Below, piece after piece: positions 52,948 to 64,000 of a DNA stretch of 64,000 bases. Made by a program: the position numbers and the translations under genes. The notes under the pieces are model-generated. The model had not been told where the DNA came from. It searched no databases and worked only from the letters and a program-made list of their open reading frames with translations. This stretch comes from Rotaria sp. Silwood1 (taxonomy: Eukaryota; Rotifera; Eurotatoria; Philodinida; Philodinidae): the NCBI GenBank assembly GCA_905250075.1, contig CAJNOP010000143.1, positions 362,693 through 426,692 of the forward strand, in the 5' to 3' direction. Each line of letters opens with the position of its first letter. Positions within the stretch are counted from its first letter, which is position 1.

Positions 52948-53726
52948 ATGTCTGGCGTAGCTAAAGTTCCTCATTCAAATAAATTTATGTTATCTCAACC
53001 AATAACTGCAATAAAAATGAAAAATTCAAATAAACAAACGAATAAAACTTCGACTAGTTTGCCAATACGTATAAGTAGTTCTAAATATGTTGCTGCACAA
53101 CGTACTAAAGCTCGTGATATTGTATTATGTTTACAACGTAAAAATATAAAACTTATTGCTATTGATTTTGATAATACATTATTATCAATACATACAAATG
53201 GTTATTATCAAGGAACAGTTGATAATTTATTAGAACATCTTCGATCAACATTTCTTTATTTTATTCAAGCAATTCTTGATTCACCATCATTTTGTCAAAC
53301 ACTTCATGTATGTATTGTATCTTTTTCATCACAAGAACAACTCATACGAAAATTACTTGAATTAGCATTTAAAACTGCGTAAGTTGTTTTTCTTCATTTT
53401 CTGTATTTGACAATTAATCTTCTTTGTTGATTTCTCTTTTTAGTAAAACAGATCGAATTATAATACGATGTAATACTCCGGAATTTATATCACATATAAA
53501 TGAACAAGCGTTTCTTGGAAAAGAATATCATTTATCATCTGTTGTTACTGAAATAGCAACAAAACGTAATAAAACAATAAAACCACATGAAATTCTATTA
53601 TTAGATGATGATGTGAGAAATATTTTAATAGCAGAAAAATTTGGTCATAAAGTACTTGAAATTCGAGATCAAATTAATTTAGATATTTTCAAAGACTTTG
53701 TTAACCATGTTTTATCTGAAAGTTAA
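52948..53726 (+). CDS. HAD-superfamily phosphatase-like protein (2 exons)
   Basis: Exons 52948-53378 and 53444-53726 are joined by a 65-nt intron, giving 237 residues. HAD enzymes are Asp-nucleophile phosphohydrolases. Motif I is complete: LIAIDFDNTLLS, with D73 and D75 as catalytic Asp pair and T77. Motif II fits IVSFSS (Ser125 or Ser127) and the acidic motif IV fits LLLDDDVRNI (D198-D200). A motif III Lys candidate is among K184 and K187. The N-terminal 50 residues are basic, Ser/Thr/Asn-rich and poorly conserved-looking. There is no signal peptide or membrane segment, so a soluble cytosolic or nuclear enzyme is expected. The overall build resembles small magnesium-dependent protein/nucleotide phosphatases, but the substrate is not predictable. 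The start is the first ATG of the frame. Confidence 0.85.
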
Positions 53727-55502
53727 TTTTATATGTTTGTCGTGTTTTTTTTTCTTTAATATTTATTTCATATTGAATAACCAATCATTTAATGATTGAA
53801 ATGGAAATTTTCATCGAGTCAAGAAAACATTTATATATTTGATTTATTTTTTTTTTATTTAAGAAATGTTAACTTTTTATTTACCAAATAATACTTCGTG
53901 ATAAAATAGGATTCAAAAGAAGGATGCATTGATCAAGCTAAGTTAAAAAGAATCATTGATAATACATATGTTGAATAAAATTATCATATTAATTAGAAAA
54001 ACATATTTAAATCAAAAATATTATAGAGAAATTTACAATAATATTCTTAGGAGACTGGAAACAGTTATGAATGACGTATAATATGCCGAAGGCGAATTAG
54101 GACAGCAGTTGATATAGTTATGATTATATATTATTAGTAAAAAACATTTGCGCTACGTTCGAAAATTAGACTGGCTTTCTTGATATTTAGAGTTTCATTG
54201 AAAATTCACAGCTGTGTTAGAGAAAAAACAAATAAGAATCGTTCTTTCTTCTTATTTTTCTATATTTTCACACAGACTTGAAAATAACAACATTTGTCAT
54301 ACCCTTTCTTAATATAAAACTTCGAAAGGTCAAATTCAATCTGAAGATCTGACAATTATAAATTTAAGATTGATGAATCTTTACTTAGATTTAGATATCA
54401 AAAGCTATAAAGCAAAAGAAAAATAACAGACGTTTTTATTTTTATTCTAATCATCATTTAATCCTTATGAATACTGTATAGCAAATATCGACCCAAAACA
54501 CATGATTATTCATTTTGCAACATATGATAGCATATTGGTGCAAATGTTTCAAAGAACGGCATCAATATTATATTTGAAAAGAGAAGAAAAAAGAAGGATA
54601 GAAGAAAACATTTTCATCATGATAATGAATATATATTTTGTAATAGAAAAATATCAACTAATCAGCATGTCTCAGGATATGCTAGATCTTTCACTCGAAA
54701 ATCTTTTTATTTCTATCATTAATCAATGTAAAATTATCATACAGACGAACTAAAGTAAATTCTAAATACCTGCAGTCTTACATTCTATCTTTAATATTAT
54801 ATTTATTCTGGTTGATTGCATCAATACAGCCTAGTATTGACATGCATTAAAAGAAAGAAAACTGCTGAAGGAATGCATCAATACTGTGCTTGGTAACACA
54901 TTAATAATATTGATAAAACAATACCCTCACTAATTGAATGGACAACAAAAAAATTCATTTCTTTTAGATTTTATTAATGAATTCATATTGTTACAAAATT
55001 TTAAAATAATGCTAATGATATTGTGATAATAGGAGATATGAAAAAAATTTCACATGTCTCTTGTTCGATTACGAAATACTAATTTATAAGTTTCAAGAAT
55101 TAGTTTCGGTATCCTGACATAGAATTAATCAAAAAGACTTCATTAAATTTTCGAAGAAGACAAAGCATGTCCATTTATTAAACAACTTTTAGAATGTGTA
55201 ATGAATTTGTTCGAAAGTACTGATGTGAGAGGAAATTAATTATTAATATATTCATTTGATGTCAATGAAGAAATTGTTATACTTATAAAAGTTTATAGTC
55301 AAATTACGAAAAATCTACAACATAGAGTTTCGTAGTCACTAAATAATCCTGAAAGTTTCAAATGTAAATGAAAATATTTTTTCGATTTATTGAATATCCA
55401 AGCACATTGAGAGATTGGTCACTTGTATCCTAAGCGGCTGTTGAATGTTTCCCATAACGGCTTTCATTTTCAGGACTTTCTGTTTACTATCAAGTCTATT
55501 TA
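53727..55502. other. Intergenic DNA, no gene seen
   Basis: AT-rich spacer. The open frame at 54502-54753 has no support. Confidence 0.5.
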
Positions 55503-55745
55503 TACAGGGTGTCCCAAAAAAATGTATACACTTTGAGCAATTAGAAATTGTCTATTCAGGCGCCGAGCTTCGCTTATGTAATTTGATTCAAACTACTTAA
55601 TACGTGACGTGTGATAGAGCGAAGAAAGGTCTATCATACTACATTGTCAGAAGCTCGACGAAAATTGTATTTGGTGTATTTCAATGTTCGAATGGACAAC
55701 TTTTGGTTTTCCAAACTGTATACATTTTTTTTGGGACACCCTGTA
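55503..55745. mobile_element. Tc1/mariner-type MITE (239 bp) with TA target duplication
   Basis: The termini CAGGGTGTCCCAAAAAAA (55505) and its inverse TTTTTTTGGGACACCCTG (ending at 55743) form near-perfect inverted repeats of about 28 bp that extend into TGTATACA. TA dinucleotides flank both ends (55503-55504 and 55744-55745). The CAGGGTGTCCC start and TA target are typical of the IS630-Tc1-mariner group. There is no transposase; the 67-codon frame inside is incidental. Confidence 0.9.
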
Positions 55746-58287
55746 GGTACAGCATCATGTCAAAACTCTGTATTTTAAATTGTTCGAAAATGTCTTACTG
55801 TCAGTAAAACGGCCATAATCTTTCATAAGTAGGTTATGGACACGAATACTTTTAAACTGTCATTAGTTTCACAGACTGCTATTCATAGCCTTCATATAAA
55901 GTAAAATGACAACATTTGCCTATTGAATATGTTTTCTCCATAGTCATCAACATATTTTTTATTCCGATCTATAAGAAAAAATAATTTTTATATTTTCAAT
56001 TACTTCGATTTATTTGTTGCATAAGAAAAAATAAAAATAATGAATGATCTCGTTAGACCCAGCAGCATATTTTTCAGTTAGGACTCTTCTTTTTTAAGAT
56101 TAAGCTCATTATATGAGTGCATCTCATACACATCCATGGGCAAAAGTGCCTTCCATTTCATTCTTTTCGTATCGAACACCTTTTGTCTCAAGTGAATATT
56201 GGTTATAAGAATGACTTTTAGATACTATGTATTAGTATAGTGTGTATTTGATTACAATCTGCTTCAATGAAGAATGTACTCCATTCAATACAATCGTCCA
56301 GCACTACAAATGACTTGCTTGATAGAATATTTCATGGCTGAATTATTATCTTTTCTTCTTTCTGATATTTTCTGAATGTTTTACTAGTTTTATTTTATCT
56401 GTATTTGAAGAATCGACTTTATCGCATTCTCGAAGAAACTTTGAGCCAGCGACGAATAGAAATGAATGATCCTAACTAGTAAAATAATTAGCAGAGAGAA
56501 AAAAAAGGGAGATAACCCAGCCATGAAACAATCTGTCAACCAACTCATTAGTAGTGTTACTCAACTGTATTGAAAGACGTACATTCATCATTCAAGCATG
56601 TTGTCATCAATCATATATAACATTACAATAAAGTACTTGAGTCATTCTTATAGCTAACGTATAAATAACATTCACTTGAGACCAATGAAGTTCTATACTA
56701 AAAGAATTATAATAAAAGAAGAAAGATTTTTGTCCAGGGATATTTATACATGGCAATTTGCTAAAGTTCAATAGATTGCAGCAAGAGAATTCATTTAATT
56801 CATAGATTTAGTTTTTATATTTTGATTAAATTATTTTATTAAGCTTATTTATCATGAAGCAGAACAATATATGAATCTATTATTTTGATCGAGATGTAGG
56901 ATTTTATATCATGGTCATCAGTAGCTCGTGATTGGTGAATAAGCAATCGTAATAAAGTTGATGTCATCAATAAACTCTAACTATAAAACAAGTACAATCG
57001 AATTACGTAGATCATCATTGATTGTTAAAAACAAACAAATTAAATCGTATCAATTTACATTTGTATAGATTTTATCTAAATTTGATATTTGTATTTCAAA
57101 AATATATCAACTTAAAGAAGTGATTACAACAACCGTAAAAAGAAACTCATATTATTCAAAATGACAGTGACATTTTGAGTTTTATTTATTTGCTAACGAA
57201 TAATTGCATGTGAGATGAAAAATAAAATTGCTTTCCTACTGCTTCTTAAATAATCATTCAACATAGCATATCATTTAGAAGTAGTAGTATGCAATCAATT
57301 ATACGATAATCCTTTATACTAATTCATTTGCTAATATAAAAATTTGCAAGTTTTAACGATAAAACGATATATATATATATAAATTAAATTTCCAGCAAAA
57401 CTTTATCGGGTTCGTTGAAAAGATAAGGAATCGAATTAGTTACAATATGATACGTGCACACATTTGAAATGTCAATTAACATGTGATAGAAAATTGAAAC
57501 TTTTGGAATATTTGAAACATTATTGATTAAAATGTCAAATCGACCAATTTTTTTTTTCTTTTTTTCGAATAAATAAGTACAGAAGTTTTGTAAACAGACT
57601 TGCTGACTGTATAGTGCATCAAATCAGTTGAATACACACTCATGTTTTGATTACTCATTGAAAAGGATCACAATTTTTTTTTTTATATGATTTTTTACCT
57701 TTAGAAGAAATGCAAACACTGAATTTCTTTCACATTGTACATAAAATGATGACTCAAATTCTTAAAGAAAAAGAAACGATGCATACATTTCAATTTACAT
57801 ATCAGTCAAGTGCTCACATTGTCCTTTTTCATGTAATCTAATAGTACGTACTTATAGATTCATTCGTACTTTGGTTCGTTTTTTTTTTATAGAATATTTA
57901 TTCATAATTATTATCATTTGTCGATTTATACATATATCAGTATTGACTTTAGTTTTAATTTATTAAATATTTAGTTTTTAAAACTGTTCTTTAGTACTGA
58001 AATAAGCGCCATCTAGATTGTTCTCTTGTTCTATTGGAAATCGTATCCGAGAAAACAAATAAACAAACAACTAAATAACAGTTGACTCAATCTTGTATCA
58101 TCATTCAAATAGCGATCATTCATTCGTTCGTACGTTTGATACGAGGATAAAAAAATGAGTTGACTCATCTAGTAGATACATCATAATATTTTTACGATTC
58201 AGTACAAAAATATAAAATAGACAAGCGTCATTTATCATTGATGTATATCGAACTAATATTGTTTCTTTATATTTTTTAGAACTAGCC
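55746..58287. other. Intergenic DNA upstream of dynamin, no gene seen
   Basis: About 2.5 kb of AT-rich sequence with poly-T tracts and an (AT)n run near 57370. An acceptor-like TTTTTTAG lies 8 nt before the dynamin ATG (58272-58279), possibly a 5' UTR or trans-splice acceptor. Confidence 0.5.
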
Positions 58288-61200
58288 ATGGCAACTCATG
58301 GAGGAAATCCGAGTAAATTTTTAAAACTATTATTTTAAATTAAAAAAAAAAACAATTTTATTCCTTAAGATATGGAATTATTAATTCCAATGATCAATCA
58401 ACTTCAACATATATTTACATCAGTTAATGCAAAATTGACATTAACACTGCCACAAATAGCAGTTGTTGGTGCTCAATCAGCGGGTAAAAGTTCTGTACTT
58501 GAAAATATTGTTGGCCGGTATGTAAATTAAATAAATATGTATATTTGTTTTTCGTGAAACATATCATTTTATAGTGATTTTCTTCCTCGTGGTGGAAATA
58601 TGGTTACAAAACGACCACTTGTACTGCAATTGATAACGTCACAAGGCCAAGGTAATTGGTAAAAATCAAAATGAAAACAATATTATTATTTATTTTAATT
58701 AGAATATGCGGTATTTGGACATAAACCACAACAAAGATTTATTAATTATGCTGATGTTCGAGCAGAAATTGAAAATGATACTAAAGCTATTGTACGAGAT
58801 GATATGGGAGTATCAAATTTACCAATTAATTTAACAATTTTTTCACCACATGGTAATAATCATAAGCATAAAAATTAAGGATTGTTCTATTTAAGTTAAT
58901 ATCTATATTCAATTTTGAGTCATTTGTACACGATAAACGTTCGTTGATAAAATTATTTAGATCTATACTCATGGGAAATTCTATCAAATTTATTATATAG
59001 AGTTTTTAATATCTGAAATTTGCAAGATAAAGGATTTAAACTAAATATTCTCAATAATTTCTCGAATCTGTAATATTAAATGTATATGTAATACTGCTTT
59101 CATATTGATCGATATTTTAAAATGAAGTTAGGTCTTTTGTCTAACTGATTAAAATATGGATGATTGATTGAAGATACGACAATTTAAAAATCAAATATCA
59201 TATGAAATATTTTTTTCCTATTAAAAATGACAACATAATCAATCTATTCATTAAATTTTGTCTTTTTTTTCGAATCGCTCAAATTAACAACCGTCCTTAG
59301 ATTGACATAACAATTTTCAAAATCAAAATACTCGATTATTGAAAATTGAACAATTGTTCCATTTGTACTTTCTAGTAAAATGAATTATAATTGTATTCTA
59401 AACTTATTCAATTTTGCTCTATTTACTTTTCGTTGGAAATAAATCATGGATTCACATCTGACGCGATACGAATATTAATAAAAAAAAACTACATTATTAT
59501 TATACTAAGTTTTTCAAAATATACAATATCATCTTAAGTGATTTACATAAATAATCTCTTTTATCGATGAGAGGCAACATTGACAACTTGTAAAGATCTT
59601 ATTTGTATGAACCTTAACAAACAAGTGCCAACAAAAAAAAAACACTCATCGTTCACTGTCGCATCGTTCCAGTAAAATTGACAATGATAAATGATTAGCT
59701 ATATTTTGTTCATAGATTTTTCTTTTCTATTTTTATCACGTAGCAAATCAATAGCAGAAGATGATTTCATTGTAAAAACCACGATTAATTTCATTATCGA
59801 TTAGTTGTATAGTTGTCAATTTGAAAATTAGATAAATGTTAACTTTCATATTATCATTCATTTCCTATCAAACACATATAATTGAAAATTGACATTAATT
59901 ATTACTTACGAAGAAAAATATATATTTGATTTATTTTTAGTTGTTAATCTTACTCTGGTCGATTTACCGGGCATGGTTAAAGTTCCATCTCAAGGACAAC
60001 CGCCGGATATTGTGAAAAAAATCGATGATATTATTCTCGAATATATAAGCAATGAAAATTGTCTTATTTTAGCTGTTACACCAGCTAATATAGATATTGT
60101 TACATCAGATGCTTTAGTTATGGCACGTAGTCGAGATCCAATGGGTAAACGTACAATAGGTGTATTAACCAAACTTGATATGATGGGCAAAGGACATAAT
60201 GCTCGTGAAGTACTTTTAAATAAAGTTGTTGTTCTTGAACGGGGTAAATCAAAACCAAAAATGAACTAATTAATCATAATATTTTTTCACAATTAATATA
60301 GGTTTTATTGGTGTTGTTCTTCGTGGTCAACGTCTTGATGAATATGGACGAGCATCCAAAGAATTAGACATTCCGGCTGCATTAGAAAATGAACGTCAAT
60401 TTTTTCAAAATGATCCAGCATATCGGTAAATAAATTATTTTACTAAATATGCTTCTTTTTTTTGTTCTAATATCATTATTGTTTTTAGTGATATTGCTGA
60501 CCGATTAGGTGTACCATATTTACAACGTACACTTAGTGTTCAATTAACTGAACATATCCTTAAATGTTTACCTGATCTACAACGAGAATTACAAGGTCGG
60601 CATCGTGATTTAGGAAAAGAAGTTGCTGAATATCGTGCATCAGCTATGTTTGAAAGTTCGTCAAGTTCGGATACAAAAGCGCTTGTCGGGTAATATGATA
60701 TGTGAAATATAAAATTACACAGAAAATTCATTTTTTTCTGAAACACGATCTAAAAGGAGTGTTGAGGTGTAAGAGTAAAAATTTGGAACCTTCTCAACCT
60801 AGGAATCGTAACAAACGATTTAATAACGTCCTCACTATCAATAACATCTCGCTCTAGTATATGAACTGCTTTCTTATTGTATTTTTTTGTGGATTAAGTA
60901 AAACGTTAGTAAAGAAATACGTTCCAAGCTAGATAGAAAAAAGCAATTGTCTATGTTTAGCAAGAGCAGCTACATCGTGTTTCACATTTTAATTTCAAAC
61001 GGATTGTGCTAATATCTTTTTCGTTTGTTGTTTTAGATTAACACATGAATTACATGAAAATTTTGACACAGCATTACAGGGTACACATTTAAAAGAAGCT
61101 GATTTAAAAACATTAACAGGTGGTGCACGTATTGCTAACATATTTCGTGAACGTTTTCCATTTGAATTAGTCAAAGTATGCATAAAAAAGAAAAAATTTT

Positions 61201-64000
61201 TCTAGAAAAATCAACATTAACATAATATCATGTTTCTTATAGACTGAATTACAAGATAAAGATATGCGTAATCAAACAATAGTTGCAATTAAAAATATTC
61301 GTGGTTTTCGGTATGTAAATATTTGTTGTTGTTGTTGTTTTGCAAAAGATTTTATTTTGAATTATTTTTAGATCGGGTCTTTTTACTCCTGACGAAGCAT
61401 TTGAATATATTGTACAAATGCAAATATCTAAATTTGAAGATCCAGTTATGAAATGTGTTGATATGGTTGTATCAGAATTACTATCTATTATTCATGAAGC
61501 AACAAACAAAGTAAAACTTTATTTATTTAAATATTCTTTTTTTTTTATCTTTAAGATTTGTGTCTTGTTTGTTTCTTATTAAAGATGAAACGATATCCAT
61601 TATTAAGACAAGTTACAGAAGATTTATTAACTCAATATTTACGAGAACGTGAAATTGCAACTAAACAAGCTTGTTCAACTTATATTCAAACTCAATTATC
61701 TTATATTAATACGAATAATGAAGATTTTATTGGATTTGCAGGGTAAATGTTTTTTAATTATTTCTTTTTCTTTCATGGCACAAAAGAACAAAGAACAGTA
61801 GTTTTAATAATACAATTCGAAAAGGATTATCTTGATAGCAGCTTAACATAAGCTTTGGTTGTATTAATTTAATTGTTTTTATAACTATGTTTGTCAGATG
61901 TTGTCATTGGACTTTTCTTTTTAATCACTGAACAGTCATTCATTGATTGCAAATAAGATTACTTATACATAAGTGCTTTTTGAGAAATATTGATAATAAT
62001 ATTTGATGTCGTTTTAAGCAGTAGGCTTGCATCAGTTCTTGTCGAACTTAGATTTAATTAGGAACGGTACACAAAATGGAAGGTCTTCACAAGAGATAAA
62101 ATCACTTTTCAGATAGGACTGTCGAATTTTTCCTACAGACTCTAGTTTTGAAACAAAACTAAATTTTTGAGTTTCGACCTGAAACTTTGCTATGATTATT
62201 GAAGAAAAACAGAAATTTTAAAAAGATTCGTATCTCGGCGAGACTGTCGAAACATCTGACTAATTAGAGTAAAGTTTCAAGTTCAAATTAAAAAGTATAG
62301 TTTACATTTAAAGCTGGAACTTGTCGAGAAAATTTGATATGTCATTAAGAGAGATTCAACAGTTCAAATTACGCTAGGATATTTATTTATTTATCAGACC
62401 CTATCGGGTGAATATAATCCTAGCTTAAAATCAATTTATCACTTAGTTACCTTCTTTCATCAATTGGATTTTCCAAATGTTTAATATGCTCTTGTAATCT
62501 ATTTATGTGATGAAACAGAAAAATTAGTCAAATGATAGTAATGGTTAATGATGCGAATGATATATGAAGTCAAATAACCGTATATTGTCAGCATCAAATA
62601 TTTAGTAGAAAACTTGTAGTATTAGTATTTCTGATTACGGTAGAGGTTGATGTGAGATATGATATTTTTCTTCTGAGTGCTTTCTTATTGAACAAATTCA
62701 TTAAGCTAAAAATTGTTTTCAAATTAATCTTTTAAAAAACAAGATCTATGCTTTTGCTAATGAGCTTTGATAATTAGGAAAAAGCATTTCTTGTATCTAA
62801 TATTCAACGAATAAAATTTTCATAGTGAAATGTTCGTATTTTTTTTAAACATTAACCAGATCAAATCTCGTCTCTAAAAGAGACATGGTTATATATATAT
62901 ATATATATATATAAGCCATAATAACAAAAGAAAAAGAATACATTTAGATTAATCGAAATTATATGAACGATAAGACATATCTATTCAACCTGTCATTATT
63001 CAAAGTGTAGCTTTCAACTAATCTCAGATTGATTTAATCGAATGTCAAATTTAGGATTACCTATGATTGAATAGAAATGAGATTACTCATAGAAAACTTA
63101 CATTTAGGGGAATTGAAACTCATTAAATGATCAGATAGACATAAAAAAGCTTAAATCTATGTCGAGAAATCGTTATTTTTTCATTCTTGAGATTATATAT
63201 ATTTGTATAATATTGTTTTATTTAAGTATCGAAATATGTGGCGTTTTTATCTAAAAAATTCAATGATGAAAATTTTTCAAAATATATATATATCTGGTGT
63301 TTGAACAGTCCCAGGTACTTTTTATAACTGCAGAATTCTACTCACAATAGAGCCCGACGAAGCAAATTTTCGGAACCAGATTGAACTGTGCTTTGATAGT
63401 CTCAATGAAATTTTTTAATCGGAGTTGAGTAATTGTCCTGAAGATATGAAATACTTTGTTGTGAGTGTTTTTATTCGATGACTAGCGAGTCCTACACATA
63501 TCTCAGATTATCAAAGCCTACCTGTCCAAAGTTTCTAGACCCGAATCAGAGACTGACTCGATCGGTGCTACCACCAATATCTCGACAAATCTAAACCACT
63601 ACGTGTGTTTTTATTATTATTATTAATTTTGAATTTTTTTCTTGTTTTTTTCTTTTTAGTGCAGAAAAATCAGTTACTGCCGGTGAAGCCAAACGAACTG
63701 TTACTAATCAGGTAAAATACTTTTTCTCGCATTGACTAATTCACCTGCTCTATTGACCTGTTGATTGATATGCTCTTCTAATACAAATTTATTCTTATAG
63801 GGTCAAGTACGTTATTCATCTGGATAATTCTTTTTAGTAGAGAATCTCTTGTAAAATTGTTGTCTTGTTTTTTTTTTATTTTATTTTTTTTAACCATGGC
63901 TATTGTTGTAAATACTTATTTTTTTGATAAAACATTTTTATGTATATGAATTTTTTAATTTTAGGTTATTCGTAGAGGATTTCTTCGTGTTCATACTGGT
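58288..64000 (+). CDS. Classical dynamin GTPase with PH domain (partial at 3' end; at least 14 exons)
   Basis: Exons: 58288-58312, 58370-58517, 58575-58651, 58703-58852, 59941-60243, 60302-60425, 60489-60689, 61037-61175, 61243-61310, 61372-61510, 61585-61742, 63660-63711, 63801-63806 (6 nt) and 63965 onward. 542 codons lie inside the window. Dynamins are large GTPases that wrap and sever the necks of budding vesicles. Seen: G1 P-loop GAQSAGKSS (42-50), switch I region [12 protein letters not shown]3 DLPG (141-144), G4 TKLD (210-213), then the middle domain and stalk ([37 protein letters not shown]). The last exon starts VIRRGFLRV, the first strand of a PH domain, so this is a classical dynamin rather than a DRP1 type. 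The GTPase and stalk are complete. The rest of the PH domain, the GED and any Pro-rich tail lie beyond 64000. Introns 4 and 11 are long (1.1 and 1.9 kb); intron 7 carries a TIR element. Confidence 0.93.
60738..60985. mobile_element. Short TIR element in dynamin intron 7, same family as 24388-26147
   Basis: 248 bp with the left end CTGAAACACGATCTA and the right end TACATCGTGTTTCAC forming the inverted repeat. It lies wholly inside the intron between exons 7 and 8. Both ends align to those of the larger insertion in the transporter intron. It is non-coding. Confidence 0.78.
62889..62912. repeat. (TA)n microsatellite in dynamin intron 11
   Basis: A run of about twelve TA dinucleotides. The rest of this 1.9-kb intron shows no recognisable feature. 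Confidence 0.85.

Overview
This is eukaryotic nuclear DNA, almost certainly from a small invertebrate animal. It is strongly AT-rich and has no operons or bacterial gene starts. Seven multi-exon protein genes can be followed across clean GT-AG introns, most of them only about 45-70 nt long. The gene types are animal ones: an amine-type GPCR, a PH-domain dynamin, EGF and chitin-binding secreted proteins, an SLC16 transporter and an FNDC-like membrane protein. Short introns, A/T-ending codons and a palindrome made of degenerate TGTGGG units (the telomere unit I recall for the bdelloid Adineta vaga) suggest a rotifer, most likely bdelloid. This is an inference, not a proof. The ten Ns at 50870-50879 show that the source is a draft assembly.

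Layout: 2416-4751 (-) three-exon biogenic-amine-type GPCR; 7785-7857 (-) tRNA-Val(AAC); 8924-9329 (+) small histidine/glycine-rich two-repeat protein; 9487-11309 (-) secreted EGF-repeat protein; 16313-16772 (-) small secreted peptide precursor; 21220-21712 inverted-repeat element; 22483-27000 (+) SLC16/MCT-like transporter, 11 exons; 28894-29805 (-) secreted EGF plus chitin-binding protein; 31390-31660 (+) broken fragment of a DDX23/Prp28-type helicase; 35844-36864 (-) single-pass membrane protein resembling the FNDC4/5 tail; 40693-41512 foldback repeat; 43914-44915 (-) unrecognised helical-protein gene interrupted inside an exon by a piggyBac-like MITE; 48508-52507 (+) SCFD2-like Sec1 protein, 14 exons; 52948-53726 (+) HAD-like phosphatase; 55505-55743 mariner-type MITE; 58288-64000 (+) dynamin, running off the window at the start of its PH domain.

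The genes do not form one pathway. They are independent housekeeping and cell-surface genes separated by long AT-rich spacers. Two of them (SCFD2, dynamin) belong to membrane traffic. The most notable non-coding content is a varied set of non-autonomous DNA elements. They include one TIR family with a copy in an intron of each of two genes, and one insertion that disrupts a coding exon with an intact TTAA target duplication. No CRISPR array, operon or integrated virus was seen. Exon borders were worked out by hand from splice consensus and reading-frame continuity; every multi-exon model given as a CDS sums to an exact multiple of three.
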